Origin: DASVEG01 sp035540495
GTDB taxonomy: Bacteria > Actinomycetota > Acidimicrobiia > Acidimicrobiales > CADCTF01
NCBI GenBank assembly: GCA_035540495.1
Contig: DATLGL010000050.1
Span: 1 to 64,000 of the forward strand
Length of the DNA stretch: 64,000 nt
Direction of reading: 5' to 3'
Positions within the stretch are counted from its first letter, which is position 1, and every line of letters begins with the position of its first letter. Below are positions 7,846 through 17,886 of this stretch, in pieces. The position numbers were made by a program, and so were the translations under genes. The notes beneath the pieces are model-generated. The model saw nothing but the letters and a program-made list of their open reading frames with translations, was not told where the DNA came from and did not search any database.

Positions 7846-8916
7846 ATGGACCCCGTCGCCTGGGACCTCGCCGAACGAGTCGCCGTCCGCGTCGGTGGTC
7901 GTGAGCCGCTCGCGGAGTCGTACCTCTACGACTCGCTGCAGCCAGACTTCGAGGAGCTCACCGCGCAGGCCGAGGAGCTCGTCGCCCAGGTCACCGGGCT
8001 TCGCAGCCTCGTCGGCCCGGCCCGGGCCCGGGTCACCGACCGCGCCGGGTGGGCGAAGGCGAACGTGGCGTCGTTCCAGCGTCTCCTGCGTCCGGTGCTC
8101 GACAAGCTCGGCGACCGCATCACCAAGAGCCCGCTGGCCCCGGTCAACCGCAACCTTGCTGCGATCCAGATGGGATCGCTGCTCGGGTGGATGTCGACCC
8201 GAGTCCTCGGGCAGTACGACCTGCTCCTGATCGAGGGGGAAGACCTCGAGAACCAGGACGTCGTCTACTACGTGGGCCCGAACATCCTCGCCCTCGAGAA
8301 GCGCTTCGCCTTCCCCCCGCAGGAGTTCCGCCTGTGGCTGGCCCTGCACGAGGTCACCCATCGAGCCCAGTTCACCGGCGTCGAGTGGACCCGGGCCCAC
8401 TTCCTGTCGCTCGTGGAGAGGACCCTCGGCGGCATCGACCCCGACCCGGCGCGGTTCCTCGAAGCGCTCCGGCGGGCGGTCGACCAGATGCGGGCGGGCC
8501 AGAACCCGCTCGACGACGGTGGCCTCGTCGCGTTGCTCGCAGGCGAGGAGCAGCATGCCGCCCTCCAGCAGGTGCAGGGGATGATGAGCCTGCTCGAGGG
8601 CCATGGCGACATCACGATGAACCGAGCCGCGAAGGGGCTGGTGCCGAACGCCGACCGCTTCCACCGCACCCTCCACCAGCGCCGCAACCAGGTGAAGGGG
8701 CCGGCACGGGTCGCCCAGAAGCTGCTGGGCCTCGAGGCGAAGATGAAGCAGTACGAGCTGGGCGAACGCTTCATCGAAGAGGTGGAGCGTGTGGGCGGAC
8801 AGGAGCTGTTCGACCGCATCTGGGACGGCCCCGAGCAGCTGCCCGACCTCGGCGAGATCCGCGAGCCGGCTCGCTGGATCGAGAGAGTGCGCCCCTTCGC
8901 ACCATCCCCTCAGTAA
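7846..8916 (+). CDS. DUF2342 zinc-dependent metalloprotease-like protein
   Basis: A 356-residue protein of the DUF2342 family, which is restricted mainly to Actinobacteria and often annotated as F420-biosynthesis-associated or as a zinc metalloprotease. The zincin motif is clear in LALHEVTHRAQF (HEVTH, HExxH form) near residues 167-171. A long helical C-terminal half follows. The N-terminal region (MDPVAWDLAERVAVRVGG) also fits the family. Substrate and physiological role are not established. Start ATG at 7846. The response-regulator gene follows after 12 bases, so the two are probably one unit. Confidence 0.8.
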   Translation: MDPVAWDLAERVAVRVGGREPLAESYLYDSLQPDFEELTAQAEELVAQVTGLRSLVGPARARVTDRAGWAKANVASFQRLLRPVLDKLGDRITKSPLAPVNRNLAAIQMGSLLGWMSTRVLGQYDLLLIEGEDLENQDVVYYVGPNILALEKRFAFPPQEFRLWLALHEVTHRAQFTGVEWTRAHFLSLVERTLGGIDPDPARFLEALRRAVDQMRAGQNPLDDGGLVALLAGEEQHAALQQVQGMMSLLEGHGDITMNRAAKGLVPNADRFHRTLHQRRNQVKGPARVAQKLLGLEAKMKQYELGERFIEEVERVGGQELFDRIWDGPEQLPDLGEIREPARWIERVRPFAPSPQ

Positions 8917-8928
8917 CCTCGCGGCGCA

Positions 8929-9681
8929 GTGGCCACCGTTCTCGTCGTTGACGACGAAGCCGACATCCGTGAGCTCATCCGCCTGAACCTCGAGCTCGAC
9001 GGGCACGAGGTGATCGGCGCCGCCAACGGCCTCGAAGGGCTCGAATACGCCGTCGGCGAGCATCCCGACGTGGTGGTCCTCGACGTGATGATGCCGGAGA
9101 TGGACGGGTGGGAGACGCTGGCCCAGATGAAGGCGTCAGCCGACCCGGTGATCGCCCACATCCCGGTGATCATGCTGACCGCACGTGCCGACGACCTCGA
9201 CCGCATCCGCGGGGGCATCGAGGGAGCGATCCGCTACCTGACGAAGCCGTTCTCGCCGAGCGAGCTGCGGGCTGAGGTCGCCGAAGCCCTCGTCGGCGAT
9301 CCCGAGCCGTTGAAGCGGCGCAAGGCCCAGACCGAGGCGCTCGAGAAGCTGGCCCGGATCGAGAGCGGCGCGACGGAGCCGGCCGATCGTGCGGCTCGGC
9401 CGCATCTCACGCGCCTCGAGCGGGCTCCCGACCCCGAGCCGGCACAGCGGGTGACGTCGCAGGTCGGTGTCGACAAGGTCCGGTCGCTGTCGGAGAAGCA
9501 GCGGGAACTGCTCCAGACCGTGGGATCGACGCCGACGGTCAGCGAAGCCGCCGAGCGCCTCCAGGTGAGCCGGTCGAACGTGTACGCGAGCCTGCGCCGC
9601 ATCGCCCGCAAGCTCGACGTGCGGTCGGTGCCCGAGCTCGTCACCCTCGCCCGCCAGGGCGGCATCCCCATCAACGGGTAG
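8929..9681 (+). CDS. Response regulator with C-terminal helix-turn-helix
   Basis: A 250-residue two-component regulator. Residues 1-120 are a CheY-like receiver: acidic pair VVDDEADIR, phospho-acceptor Asp in VVLDVMMPEMDGW, Thr in MLTARAD, Lys in YLTKPF. A variable linker (about 130-185) follows, then a C-terminal HTH (SEAAERLQVSRSNVYASLRRIARKL) with LuxR/GerE-like spacing that should bind DNA. No kinase gene is adjacent. The GTG at 8929 follows TAACCT (8914-8919) by 9 bases. The gene lies 5 bases before tilS. Confidence 0.82.
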   Translation: MATVLVVDDEADIRELIRLNLELDGHEVIGAANGLEGLEYAVGEHPDVVVLDVMMPEMDGWETLAQMKASADPVIAHIPVIMLTARADDLDRIRGGIEGAIRYLTKPFSPSELRAEVAEALVGDPEPLKRRKAQTEALEKLARIESGATEPADRAARPHLTRLERAPDPEPAQRVTSQVGVDKVRSLSEKQRELLQTVGSTPTVSEAAERLQVSRSNVYASLRRIARKLDVRSVPELVTLARQGGIPING

Positions 9682-9686
9682 CGCCG

Positions 9687-10568
9687 GTGCCGCCGTCGAC
9701 GAGGGCGGCCGACCTGCTGCCGCGGTGCATGTTCCCTCCCGCGGGCACCTCGGTCGTCTGTGCCGTGTCCGGAGGAGCCGACTCGCTCGCGTTGCTCGTG
9801 CTGGCGGTGGAAGCGGGCCTCGACGTCACGGCGATCCACGTCGACCACGGCACCCGTGAAGGGTCGGCTGCCGAGGCTGAGGTCGTCGCCGCCGCGGCGC
9901 GCCGCTTCGGCGCCCGGTTCGAGAGCCGCGCGGTGCAGGTCGAAACCGGCCCGAACCTCGAAGCCAGGTGGCGGGCCGCGCGCCAGAGCGTGCTGCCTCC
10001 GGACGCGATGACGGGCCACACCCTCGATGACCAGGCCGAGACCATCCTGCTCAACCTCCTGCGGGGCAGCGCGTCCGACGGGCTCGCGGGCATCCGGCCG
10101 GGCCCGACGAAACCGCTCCTGCAGATCCGTCGCCGTGAGACCCGGGCGCTGTGCGACGCGTCGGATCTCGTGCCGGTCGAAGATCCCTCGAACGTCGACC
10201 CTGCGTTCCGGCGGGCCCGCATCCGCCGCGAGGCCCTGCCGCTGCTCGACGCGATCGCGCAGCGCGACGTCGCCGCGCTGCTGGCACGGCAGGCGGACGT
10301 CATCAGGGAGGACGTCACCCTCCTCGACCGCATCGCCGAGGAGAGGATCCCCGACCCGACCGACGCCCGTGCGCTCAACGACGCACCCCGCGCGCTCGCG
10401 CGGCGCGCGGTGCGGCGCTGGCTCACCGGGCCGACCGGGCACCCGCTCGACCTCGCCTCCATCGATCGTGTGCTCGCAGTGGCTCGGTGCGAGGTCGAGG
10501 CGTGCGAGCTGCCTGGCGGGGTGCGAGTCGAGCGTTCGGGTATGCGTCTGCGCGCGACTCCCACCTAG
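9687..10568 (+). CDS. tilS: tRNA(Ile)-lysidine synthase TilS
   Basis: This enzyme adds lysine to C34 of the AUA-reading tRNA-Ile using ATP. The protein is 293 residues. The N-terminal PP-loop ATPase motif SGGADS is at residues 28-33, followed by IHVDHGTR and GHTLDDQAETILLNLLRG, both diagnostic of TilS. The C-terminal region is short compared with E. coli TilS (432 residues), as is usual in actinobacteria. GTG start. The order tilS-hpt-ftsH is widely conserved in bacteria and supports the call. Confidence 0.92.
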   Translation: MPPSTRAADLLPRCMFPPAGTSVVCAVSGGADSLALLVLAVEAGLDVTAIHVDHGTREGSAAEAEVVAAAARRFGARFESRAVQVETGPNLEARWRAARQSVLPPDAMTGHTLDDQAETILLNLLRGSASDGLAGIRPGPTKPLLQIRRRETRALCDASDLVPVEDPSNVDPAFRRARIRREALPLLDAIAQRDVAALLARQADVIREDVTLLDRIAEERIPDPTDARALNDAPRALARRAVRRWLTGPTGHPLDLASIDRVLAVARCEVEACELPGGVRVERSGMRLRATPT

Positions 10569-10578
10569 GTTGCCGAGC

Positions 10579-11124
10579 GTGGCTGCCGCGAACGACCCGA
10601 AGCTCGGCGACATCGTCCTCAGCGAGGAGCAGATCCAGCAGCGCATCGCCGAGCTCGGCCGTCAGATCACCGACGACTACGACGGCCGGCCGCCCCTTCT
10701 CGTCGCAGTGCTGAAGGGCGCCTTCGTCTTCATGAGCGACCTGGCACGGGCGATCGACCTGCCCGTCGAGTTCGACTTCATGGCGATCTCGTCGTACGGC
10801 AGCGCCACCAAGAGCAGTGGCGTCGTCCGCATCGTGAAGGACCTCGACCTCGACCTCAGCGGACGCCACGTGATCGTCGTCGAAGACATCATCGACTCCG
10901 GGCTCACGTTGAACTACCTGCGACGCAACCTCCAGGCGCGCAACCCGGCGTCGCTCGAGGTCTGCGCGCTGCTCGTCCGCGAGGGGCGCCAGGCGGACGA
11001 TCTCGGGCTGAAGTACGTCGGCTTCACGATCCCGCCCGCGTTCGTGATCGGCTACGGGCTCGACGTCGCCGAGCGTTACCGCAACCTGCCGTACCTCTGC
11101 GTCTACAACGAAGACGCCGAGTAG
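10579..11124 (+). CDS. hpt: Hypoxanthine(-guanine) phosphoribosyltransferase
   Basis: This purine-salvage enzyme converts hypoxanthine or guanine plus PRPP to IMP or GMP. The protein is 181 residues. The PRPP-binding motif VIVVEDIIDSGLTL lies in the middle, and the family's LLVAVLKGAFVFMSDL and FMAISSYG segments are present. The frame is open far upstream inside tilS, but the GTG at 10579 gives the normal length. TAGGTT (10566-10571), which also contains the tilS stop codon, ends 7 bases before it, so a leaderless transcript is likely. Confidence 0.93.
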   Translation: MAAANDPKLGDIVLSEEQIQQRIAELGRQITDDYDGRPPLLVAVLKGAFVFMSDLARAIDLPVEFDFMAISSYGSATKSSGVVRIVKDLDLDLSGRHVIVVEDIIDSGLTLNYLRRNLQARNPASLEVCALLVREGRQADDLGLKYVGFTIPPAFVIGYGLDVAERYRNLPYLCVYNEDAE

Positions 11125-11144
11125 GGGAACGCCGGCACCGCCGG

Positions 11145-11150
11145 TACCCT
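11145..11150 (+). promoter_or_regulatory. TACCCT -10-like box upstream of ftsH
   Basis: TACCCT ends 9 bases before the GTG start of ftsH in the 35-base gap after hpt. A transcript starting near 11157 would have almost no leader. No good -35 element is visible. Confidence 0.45.
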
Positions 11151-11159
11151 GGGAGCACC

Positions 11160-13133
<1,974 letters not shown>

Positions 13134-13143
13134 CAACGCGATC

Positions 13144-13707
13144 GTGCCTGTCGACAGGGACCGGATCGAGCGCGCCGTTCGGGAGATCCTCGACGCCGTG
13201 GGCGTCGACCTCGACGACGACAACTTCGAGCGAACGCCCGCAAGGGTCGCCAGGTACTACGAGGAGGTCTTCGCTGGTCTCGACGAGCAGCCCGAAGACA
13301 TCCTGTCGGTGACGTTCGACGCGCACCACGACGAGATGATCCTGGTGAAGGACATCGACCTCGTGTCGATCTGCGCCCACCACCTCGTGCCGTTCATCGG
13401 GAAGGCCCACGTCGCCTACATCCCGAACGCCGACGGGCGGATCACCGGGCTGTCGAAGCTCGCACGGCTCGTCGACATCTATGCCCGCCGTCCGCAGGTC
13501 CAGGAGCGCATCACCGCTCAGGTGGCCGACGCGCTCGAGCGGGTGCTGCAGCCGCGCGGCGTGCTCGTCGTCATCGAGGCGGAGCACCTGTGCATGTCGG
13601 CCCGCGGGGTGAAGAAACCGGGCGCGAGCACGGTGACGTCAGCCGTGCGCGGACTGTTCCGCGACGATGCCCGCACGCGTGCCGAGGCGATGGCGTTCAT
13701 CCACTAG
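13144..13707 (+). CDS. folE: GTP cyclohydrolase I
   Basis: This enzyme catalyses the first step of folate synthesis, GTP to 7,8-dihydroneopterin triphosphate. At 187 residues it is full length for the type I enzyme. Zinc ligands are visible in the CAHHLVPF motif and in the later EHLCMSARGV. Residues such as SKLARLVDIYARRPQVQERI are typical of the family. The GTG start at 13144 follows ftsH by 10 bases. The ftsH-folE-folP-folB-folK order is a common bacterial folate operon. Confidence 0.95.
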   Translation: MPVDRDRIERAVREILDAVGVDLDDDNFERTPARVARYYEEVFAGLDEQPEDILSVTFDAHHDEMILVKDIDLVSICAHHLVPFIGKAHVAYIPNADGRITGLSKLARLVDIYARRPQVQERITAQVADALERVLQPRGVLVVIEAEHLCMSARGVKKPGASTVTSAVRGLFRDDARTRAEAMAFIH

Positions 13708-13774
13708 GGCTCTGGCCCGGACTCTCGAGCTCTTTCACGGAACGTCAGTCACTTTCGTGGCGCAAGACGTGTCG

Positions 13775-13780
13775 TATCCT
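13775..13780 (+). promoter_or_regulatory. TATCCT -10-like box upstream of folP
   Basis: TATCCT ends 8 bases before the folP GTG in the 81-base folE-folP gap. This suggests an internal promoter giving a leaderless folP transcript. The -35 region is weak. Confidence 0.45.
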
Positions 13781-13788
13781 TCCCGACC

Positions 13789-14574
13789 GTGCGCTCCGGC
13801 CGTCCCCTCGTGATGGGGGTCGTCAACGTCACGCCCGACTCGTTCTCCGACGGCGGGCAGTGGTTCGATCGTGATGCCGCGATCGCGCACGGGCTCGCGC
13901 TCATCGAGGAAGGCGCCGATGTCGTCGACGTCGGCGGCGAGTCGACCCGTCCCGGCGCCGCCCCGGTCGACGAGGCCGAGGAGCTGCGCCGGGTGATCCC
14001 CGTCGTCGAGGCCCTGGCGGCGGACGCACGGGCGCGGATCAGCATCGACACCCGGAAACCGGTGGTGGCCGAGCGGGCGATCGAGGCCGGTGCAACGCTG
14101 CTCAACGACGTCTCGGCGTCACTGGCCGGTGTCGCCGCGGCAGCCGGCGGGCACGTGGGGTACGTCGCCATGCACATGCGTGGCACGCCGGAGACCATGC
14201 AGCACGACCCGCGCTACGACGACGTCGTTCGCGAGGTGCGCGACTTCCTCGTCGCCAAGGCCGACGAGGCGCGCGCGCTCGGCGTCGGTGAGGTCTGGAT
14301 CGATCCGGGCATCGGGTTCGGGAAGACGGGCGACCACAACCTGTCGGTCCTCCGCCACCTGCGCGTGCTCGTCGACACCGGGTACCCGGTCGTGATCGGC
14401 ACCTCGCGGAAGCGGTTCCTCCAGCGGCTTCTCGACGCGCCGGCAGACGATGTCCTCGAAGGGTCGCTCGCGACGAGCGTCGCCGCGATGAGCGCCGGCG
14501 CGGCCATGGTTCGTGTGCACGACGTGCGAGCAGCGGCGCAGGCCGCGCGCATCGTGGGGGAGGCGGTCGCGTGA
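13789..14574 (+). CDS. folP: Dihydropteroate synthase
   Basis: This enzyme joins p-aminobenzoate to hydroxymethyl-dihydropterin diphosphate to form dihydropteroate; it is the sulfonamide target. The protein is 261 residues with the complete TIM-barrel signatures: MGVVNVTPDSFSDGG at the N-terminus, DVVDVGGESTRPGA, IDTRKPVVAE, IDPGIGFGKT and GTSRKRFL. It starts at GTG and its TGA overlaps the next GTG (GTGA), implying translational coupling. Confidence 0.95.
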   Translation: MRSGRPLVMGVVNVTPDSFSDGGQWFDRDAAIAHGLALIEEGADVVDVGGESTRPGAAPVDEAEELRRVIPVVEALAADARARISIDTRKPVVAERAIEAGATLLNDVSASLAGVAAAAGGHVGYVAMHMRGTPETMQHDPRYDDVVREVRDFLVAKADEARALGVGEVWIDPGIGFGKTGDHNLSVLRHLRVLVDTGYPVVIGTSRKRFLQRLLDAPADDVLEGSLATSVAAMSAGAAMVRVHDVRAAAQAARIVGEAVA

Positions 14575-15065
14575 GGGGGAAGTGGGAGCGCGGGATCCAG
14601 CCGCGGAACTTCGCATGGATCATGCGCGACAAGCTCGCCGTCAGCGAGCGCCCCGGCGGCTACGCGCGGAACCACCGCAAGGTTCGGCGCCACGAGGAGA
14701 TCCTCTGGCTGCGGAACCAGGGCTTCACGCGGATCGTCTCGCTCCTGCCGTCGCCCCACAACCTCCACGCGTACGACGAGCTCGGCATGGCCTGGTCGCA
14801 CTTCCCGTTCCCGACCGGGTCGGAGTCGAAGCAGGTGCTCGCCGAGCTCTACCCGCAGGTCCGTCACTGGGTCGCGTCCGGCGAGAAGCTCCTGCTCCAC
14901 CAGGAGGAGCTGGGCGACCGGGTGATGGGCGTCGTCGCCGGGTTCCTCCTCTCGTCAGGTCTCGTCGACACGGGTCCGCACGCCGTCACCGTCACCGAGC
15001 AGATCCTCCATCGCCAGATGGGGCCGGCTGGCCGCGAGCTCGTGGCTGTCGCCGTCGACCTCTGA
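14571..15065 (+). CDS. Dual-specificity-phosphatase-like protein lacking the catalytic Cys
   Basis: A 164-residue protein inside the folate operon. The layout (GFTRIVSLLPSPHN, then LGMAWSHFPFPTGSESKQVL, then a loop and helix) looks like a dual-specificity or tyrosine phosphatase. At the signature loop HC-x5-R the sequence is H110-Q111-EELGD-R117: His and Arg are kept but the nucleophilic cysteine is replaced by Gln. It is therefore predicted to be catalytically dead and may bind a phosphorylated ligand. An active homologue could supply the missing dihydroneopterin triphosphate phosphatase step, which makes its place between folP and folB suggestive, but the Cys loss argues against hydrolysis by this mechanism. 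GTG start overlaps the folP stop. Confidence 0.65.
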   Translation: MRGKWERGIQPRNFAWIMRDKLAVSERPGGYARNHRKVRRHEEILWLRNQGFTRIVSLLPSPHNLHAYDELGMAWSHFPFPTGSESKQVLAELYPQVRHWVASGEKLLLHQEELGDRVMGVVAGFLLSSGLVDTGPHAVTVTEQILHRQMGPAGRELVAVAVDL

Positions 15066-15078
15066 GCCCTTCGCCGAC

Positions 15079-15450
15079 GTGGACCTGATCCAGCTGCGCG
15101 GGCTTCGCGTCGTGGGCGTGCACGGGGTGCTGCCGGAAGAGCGCGAGCGGGCGCAGCCGTTCGAGGTCGACCTCGACATCGAGACCGACCTCTCGAGCGC
15201 CGGCGCGTCCGACCACCTCGACGACACCCTCGACTACGGCGCGCTGACGGCGATCGCGGAGCGGGTGGTCGCAGAGGAGTCGTACGGGCTGCTCGAGCGG
15301 GTGGCGGCCCGCGTCGCCGAGGCGCTCCTCGACGCGGACGAACGGGTCGCGTCGGTGACCGTCACCGTCTGGAAGCTCAGGCCGCCCGTCCCCATGCAGC
15401 TCGACCGCGCGGGCGTGCGCATCACCAGACGAAGGCAGGCCGGCGGATGA
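15079..15450 (+). CDS. folB: Dihydroneopterin aldolase
   Basis: This enzyme cleaves dihydroneopterin to hydroxymethyl-dihydropterin plus glycolaldehyde. The protein is 123 residues with the family's N-terminal LRGLRVVGVHGVLPEERERAQ, the TLDYGALTAIAERV segment, and the active-site glutamate in SYGLLERVAARV. GTG start, 13 bases after the pseudo-phosphatase gene. Its stop overlaps the folK ATG (ATGA). Confidence 0.93.
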   Translation: MDLIQLRGLRVVGVHGVLPEERERAQPFEVDLDIETDLSSAGASDHLDDTLDYGALTAIAERVVAEESYGLLERVAARVAEALLDADERVASVTVTVWKLRPPVPMQLDRAGVRITRRRQAGG

Positions 15451-15890
15451 GGGTCTTCGTCGGCCTGGGCTCGAACATGGGCGACCGCATGACCCACCTG
15501 CGCGACGCGGTTCACTCCCTGCCCGGCCTCGTAGCGGTCTCTCCGGTGTACGAGACGGATCCCGTCGGCGGCCCCGACCAGGGCACGTACCTCAACTGCG
15601 TGGCCGAGCTCGACGTCGATCTCACGCCGCGCCAGCTGCTCGGCATCTGCCACCGCCTCGAGTCGGCGGCCCACCGTGTGCGCACGGTCCGCTGGGGTCC
15701 GCGCACGCTCGACGTCGACATCCTGCTCATGGGTGACGAGGTCGTCGACGAGCCCGATCTGCAGATCCCCCACCCGCGGATGCGGCAGCGGAAGTTCGTC
15801 CTCCAGCCGCTTCGCGATCTCGCTCCCGAACTCGTGACCGAAGACCTCGACCGGCTTGGCGGACGTGTCCGCCTCGTGGGTACCCTGTAG
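15447..15890 (+). CDS. folK: Hydroxymethyl-dihydropterin pyrophosphokinase
   Basis: This enzyme transfers pyrophosphate from ATP to hydroxymethyl-dihydropterin, giving the FolP substrate. The protein is 147 residues. Signatures are VFVGLGSNMGDR, the substrate loop ETDPVGGPDQGTYLN, the catalytic RWGPRTLDVDIL and HPRMRQRKFVLQPL. It starts four bases inside the folB end. Confidence 0.94.
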   Translation: MRVFVGLGSNMGDRMTHLRDAVHSLPGLVAVSPVYETDPVGGPDQGTYLNCVAELDVDLTPRQLLGICHRLESAAHRVRTVRWGPRTLDVDILLMGDEVVDEPDLQIPHPRMRQRKFVLQPLRDLAPELVTEDLDRLGGRVRLVGTL

Positions 15891-15948
15891 GCGAACCACA
15901 ACGAACGCGACCCGGGCGACCGGGCGCGGAACGTGAAGGTAGGAACCG

Positions 15949-16686
15949 TTGGGAGTGGCTCGTCGAGCCGTTCGCGTCATCGGGCCGGGTCGCGCCGGCC
16001 TCTCGCTGCTCGCCGCCTTCGACAAGGCGGGGTGGCGCGCGCTGCCGCCGCTGGGGCGGGGTGACGACATCTCGGATGCGGCGGCCGATGCCGACCTCCT
16101 CTTGATCACGACGCCCGATGGCGCTGTCGCCGACGTCGCCGCCGCCATCGAGCCGGTGCCGTCGTGCGTCGTCGCACACGTGTCGGGATCACTGACGCTC
16201 GACGTGCTCGCTCCGCATGCTCGGCGGGCGTCGCTCCACCCTCTACGGGCGCTGCCGACGACGTCGAGCGACGTCACCGGAGCGTGGTTCGCGGTTGCCG
16301 GCGATCCGCTCGTCGCTGAGGCCGCAGCCGATCTCGGCGGCCGGGTGGTCGAGGTGGCCGACACCGCCGAGGCGCGGTCGGCCTACCACGCGGCTGCGGT
16401 GGTTGCGTCGAACCACCTCGTGGCGCTCCTCGACTCCGTCGAGCGGATCGCCGCTGTTGCGGGTGTCCCGCTCGACGCGTTCCTCGACCTCGTGCGGGGA
16501 ACCGTCGACAACGTCGAGGTCATGGGGCCCGAGCGCGCGCTCACCGGTCCGGTCGCACGAGGTGACTGGGACACGGTCGAGCGCCATCTCGAAGCGATCC
16601 CGTCCGGCGAGCGCGCGACGTACATGAAGCTCGCCGAAGCGGCGGCACGGCTCGCCGGCCGTGCGGGGGAGGTGCCGTGGCCATGA
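15949..16686 (+). CDS. Rossmann-like, DUF2520-domain protein
   Basis: A 245-residue predicted NADP-dependent oxidoreductase. The N-terminus has a Rossmann glycine motif (RVIGPGRAGLSLLAAF). The C-terminal half is the helical DUF2520 domain (SAYHAAAVVASNHLVALL). Members resemble ketopantoate or 6-phosphogluconate dehydrogenase folds and often sit next to panC, as here, so a role linked to pantothenate is possible but unproven. The start is uncertain: TTG at 15949 or GTG at 15955, both behind a weak AGGAACC. It overlaps panC by 10 bases. Confidence 0.78.
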   Translation: MGVARRAVRVIGPGRAGLSLLAAFDKAGWRALPPLGRGDDISDAAADADLLLITTPDGAVADVAAAIEPVPSCVVAHVSGSLTLDVLAPHARRASLHPLRALPTTSSDVTGAWFAVAGDPLVAEAAADLGGRVVEVADTAEARSAYHAAAVVASNHLVALLDSVERIAAVAGVPLDAFLDLVRGTVDNVEVMGPERALTGPVARGDWDTVERHLEAIPSGERATYMKLAEAAARLAGRAGEVPWP

Positions 16687-17483
16687 GCGGCATCACCACG
16701 TTCGACACCATCGCCTCGTTCCGCGCCGCCCTCACCGAGGTGCGGCGCAGCGGACGCACCGTCGGCCTCGTCCCGACGATGGGCTACCTCCACGAGGGCC
16801 ACGTCTCGCTGATGCGTCGTGCGGCCGAGGAGAACGACGTCGCCGCCGCGACCATCTTCGTGAACCCCACGCAGTTCGGCGCGAACGAGGACTTCTCCCG
16901 CTACCCCCGCGACCTCGACCGCGACCTCGCGCTGGCGGCAGATGCGGGCGTGACGCTGCTCTTCACGCCGCCCGTCGAGGAGATGTATCCCGACGGACCG
17001 GGCGGCGGCCTCACGACGGTGACGGTCGCCGAGGTGAGCGAGGGGATGGAGGGCGCCGCGCGGCCGACGCACTTCGCCGGCGTCGCCACGGTGGTCGCGA
17101 AGCTCTTCAACATCGCCGGTCCGTGCCGGGCCTACTTCGGCGAGAAGGACTGGCAGCAGCTGCAGGTGATCACCCGCATGGTCCGCGACCTCGACTTCCC
17201 GATCGAGGTCGTCCCGTGCCAGATCGTGCGCGAGGCCGACGGCCTCGCCATGTCGAGCCGCAACGTCTACTTGTCGCCCGAGGAACGCGCCGCAGCCGTC
17301 GTGCTGTCCCGCGCGCTTCGAGCGGCGGCAGCCGCCGACGATCCCGTCTCGGTCATGAAGGACACCGTCGCAACCGAACCGCTCGTCGAGCTCGATTACG
17401 CCGAGCTGCACGACGACCGGCTCCTCATCGCCGCCCGAGTGGGCACCACCCGACTTCTCGACAACATGGAGTACTCACGCTGA
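16677..17483 (+). CDS. panC: Pantothenate synthetase
   Basis: This enzyme condenses pantoate and beta-alanine with ATP. The protein is 268 residues with PTMGYLHEGHVSL (HxGH), FVNPTQF, NIAGPCRAYFGEKDWQQL and the KMSKS-like MSSRNVYL. The start is GTG at 16677 or ATG at 16683. With panD directly behind it, the two last steps toward pantothenate are encoded together; panB is not in the window. Confidence 0.95.
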   Translation: MAMSGITTFDTIASFRAALTEVRRSGRTVGLVPTMGYLHEGHVSLMRRAAEENDVAAATIFVNPTQFGANEDFSRYPRDLDRDLALAADAGVTLLFTPPVEEMYPDGPGGGLTTVTVAEVSEGMEGAARPTHFAGVATVVAKLFNIAGPCRAYFGEKDWQQLQVITRMVRDLDFPIEVVPCQIVREADGLAMSSRNVYLSPEERAAAVVLSRALRAAAAADDPVSVMKDTVATEPLVELDYAELHDDRLLIAARVGTTRLLDNMEYSR

Positions 17484-17869
17484 TGCGCCGCCGCATGATG
17501 AAGTCCAAGATCCACCGGGCGACCGTCACCGACGCGAACCTGAACTACGTGGGGTCGATCACGATCGACACCGACCTGATGGAGGCGGCCGACCTCCTCG
17601 AGTGGGAGCAGGTCGCGGTGGTCGACATCGACAACGGCAACCGGTTCGAGACGTACGTGATCCCGGGGGCCGCCGGATCGGGCGCGATGTGCCTCAACGG
17701 CGCGGCCGCTCGCCTCGTCCACCCGGGAGACCGGATCATCGTCATCAGCTACGCCGACTACGAGCCGGCCGAGCTCGAAGGGTTCGAGCCGAGCATCGTC
17801 CACGTCGACCGGTCGAACCGCATCATCTCCGAGGAGATGGCCTCGCTCGAGGCTCGTGTCGACGCGTAG
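17483..17869 (+). CDS. panD: Aspartate 1-decarboxylase (pyruvoyl)
   Basis: This enzyme makes beta-alanine from aspartate. The 128-residue proenzyme self-cleaves at Gly24-Ser25 (NYVGSITID) to form the pyruvoyl group. The ATG at 17483, overlapping the panC stop (TGATG), places the cleavage serine at exactly residue 25 as in E. coli PanD, which supports this start over the ATGs at 17495 and 17498. KIHRATVTDANL and LNGAAARLVHPGD are conserved. Confidence 0.95.
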   Translation: MRRRMMKSKIHRATVTDANLNYVGSITIDTDLMEAADLLEWEQVAVVDIDNGNRFETYVIPGAAGSGAMCLNGAAARLVHPGDRIIVISYADYEPAELEGFEPSIVHVDRSNRIISEEMASLEARVDA

Positions 17870-17873
17870 CGCG

Positions 17874-17879
17874 TAGCGT
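17874..17879 (+). promoter_or_regulatory. TAGCGT -10-like box upstream of nadB
   Basis: TAGCGT ends 7 bases before the nadB ATG in the 17-base gap after panD. It is consistent with an internal leaderless promoter. Confidence 0.4.
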
Positions 17880-17886
17880 CGTCGGG

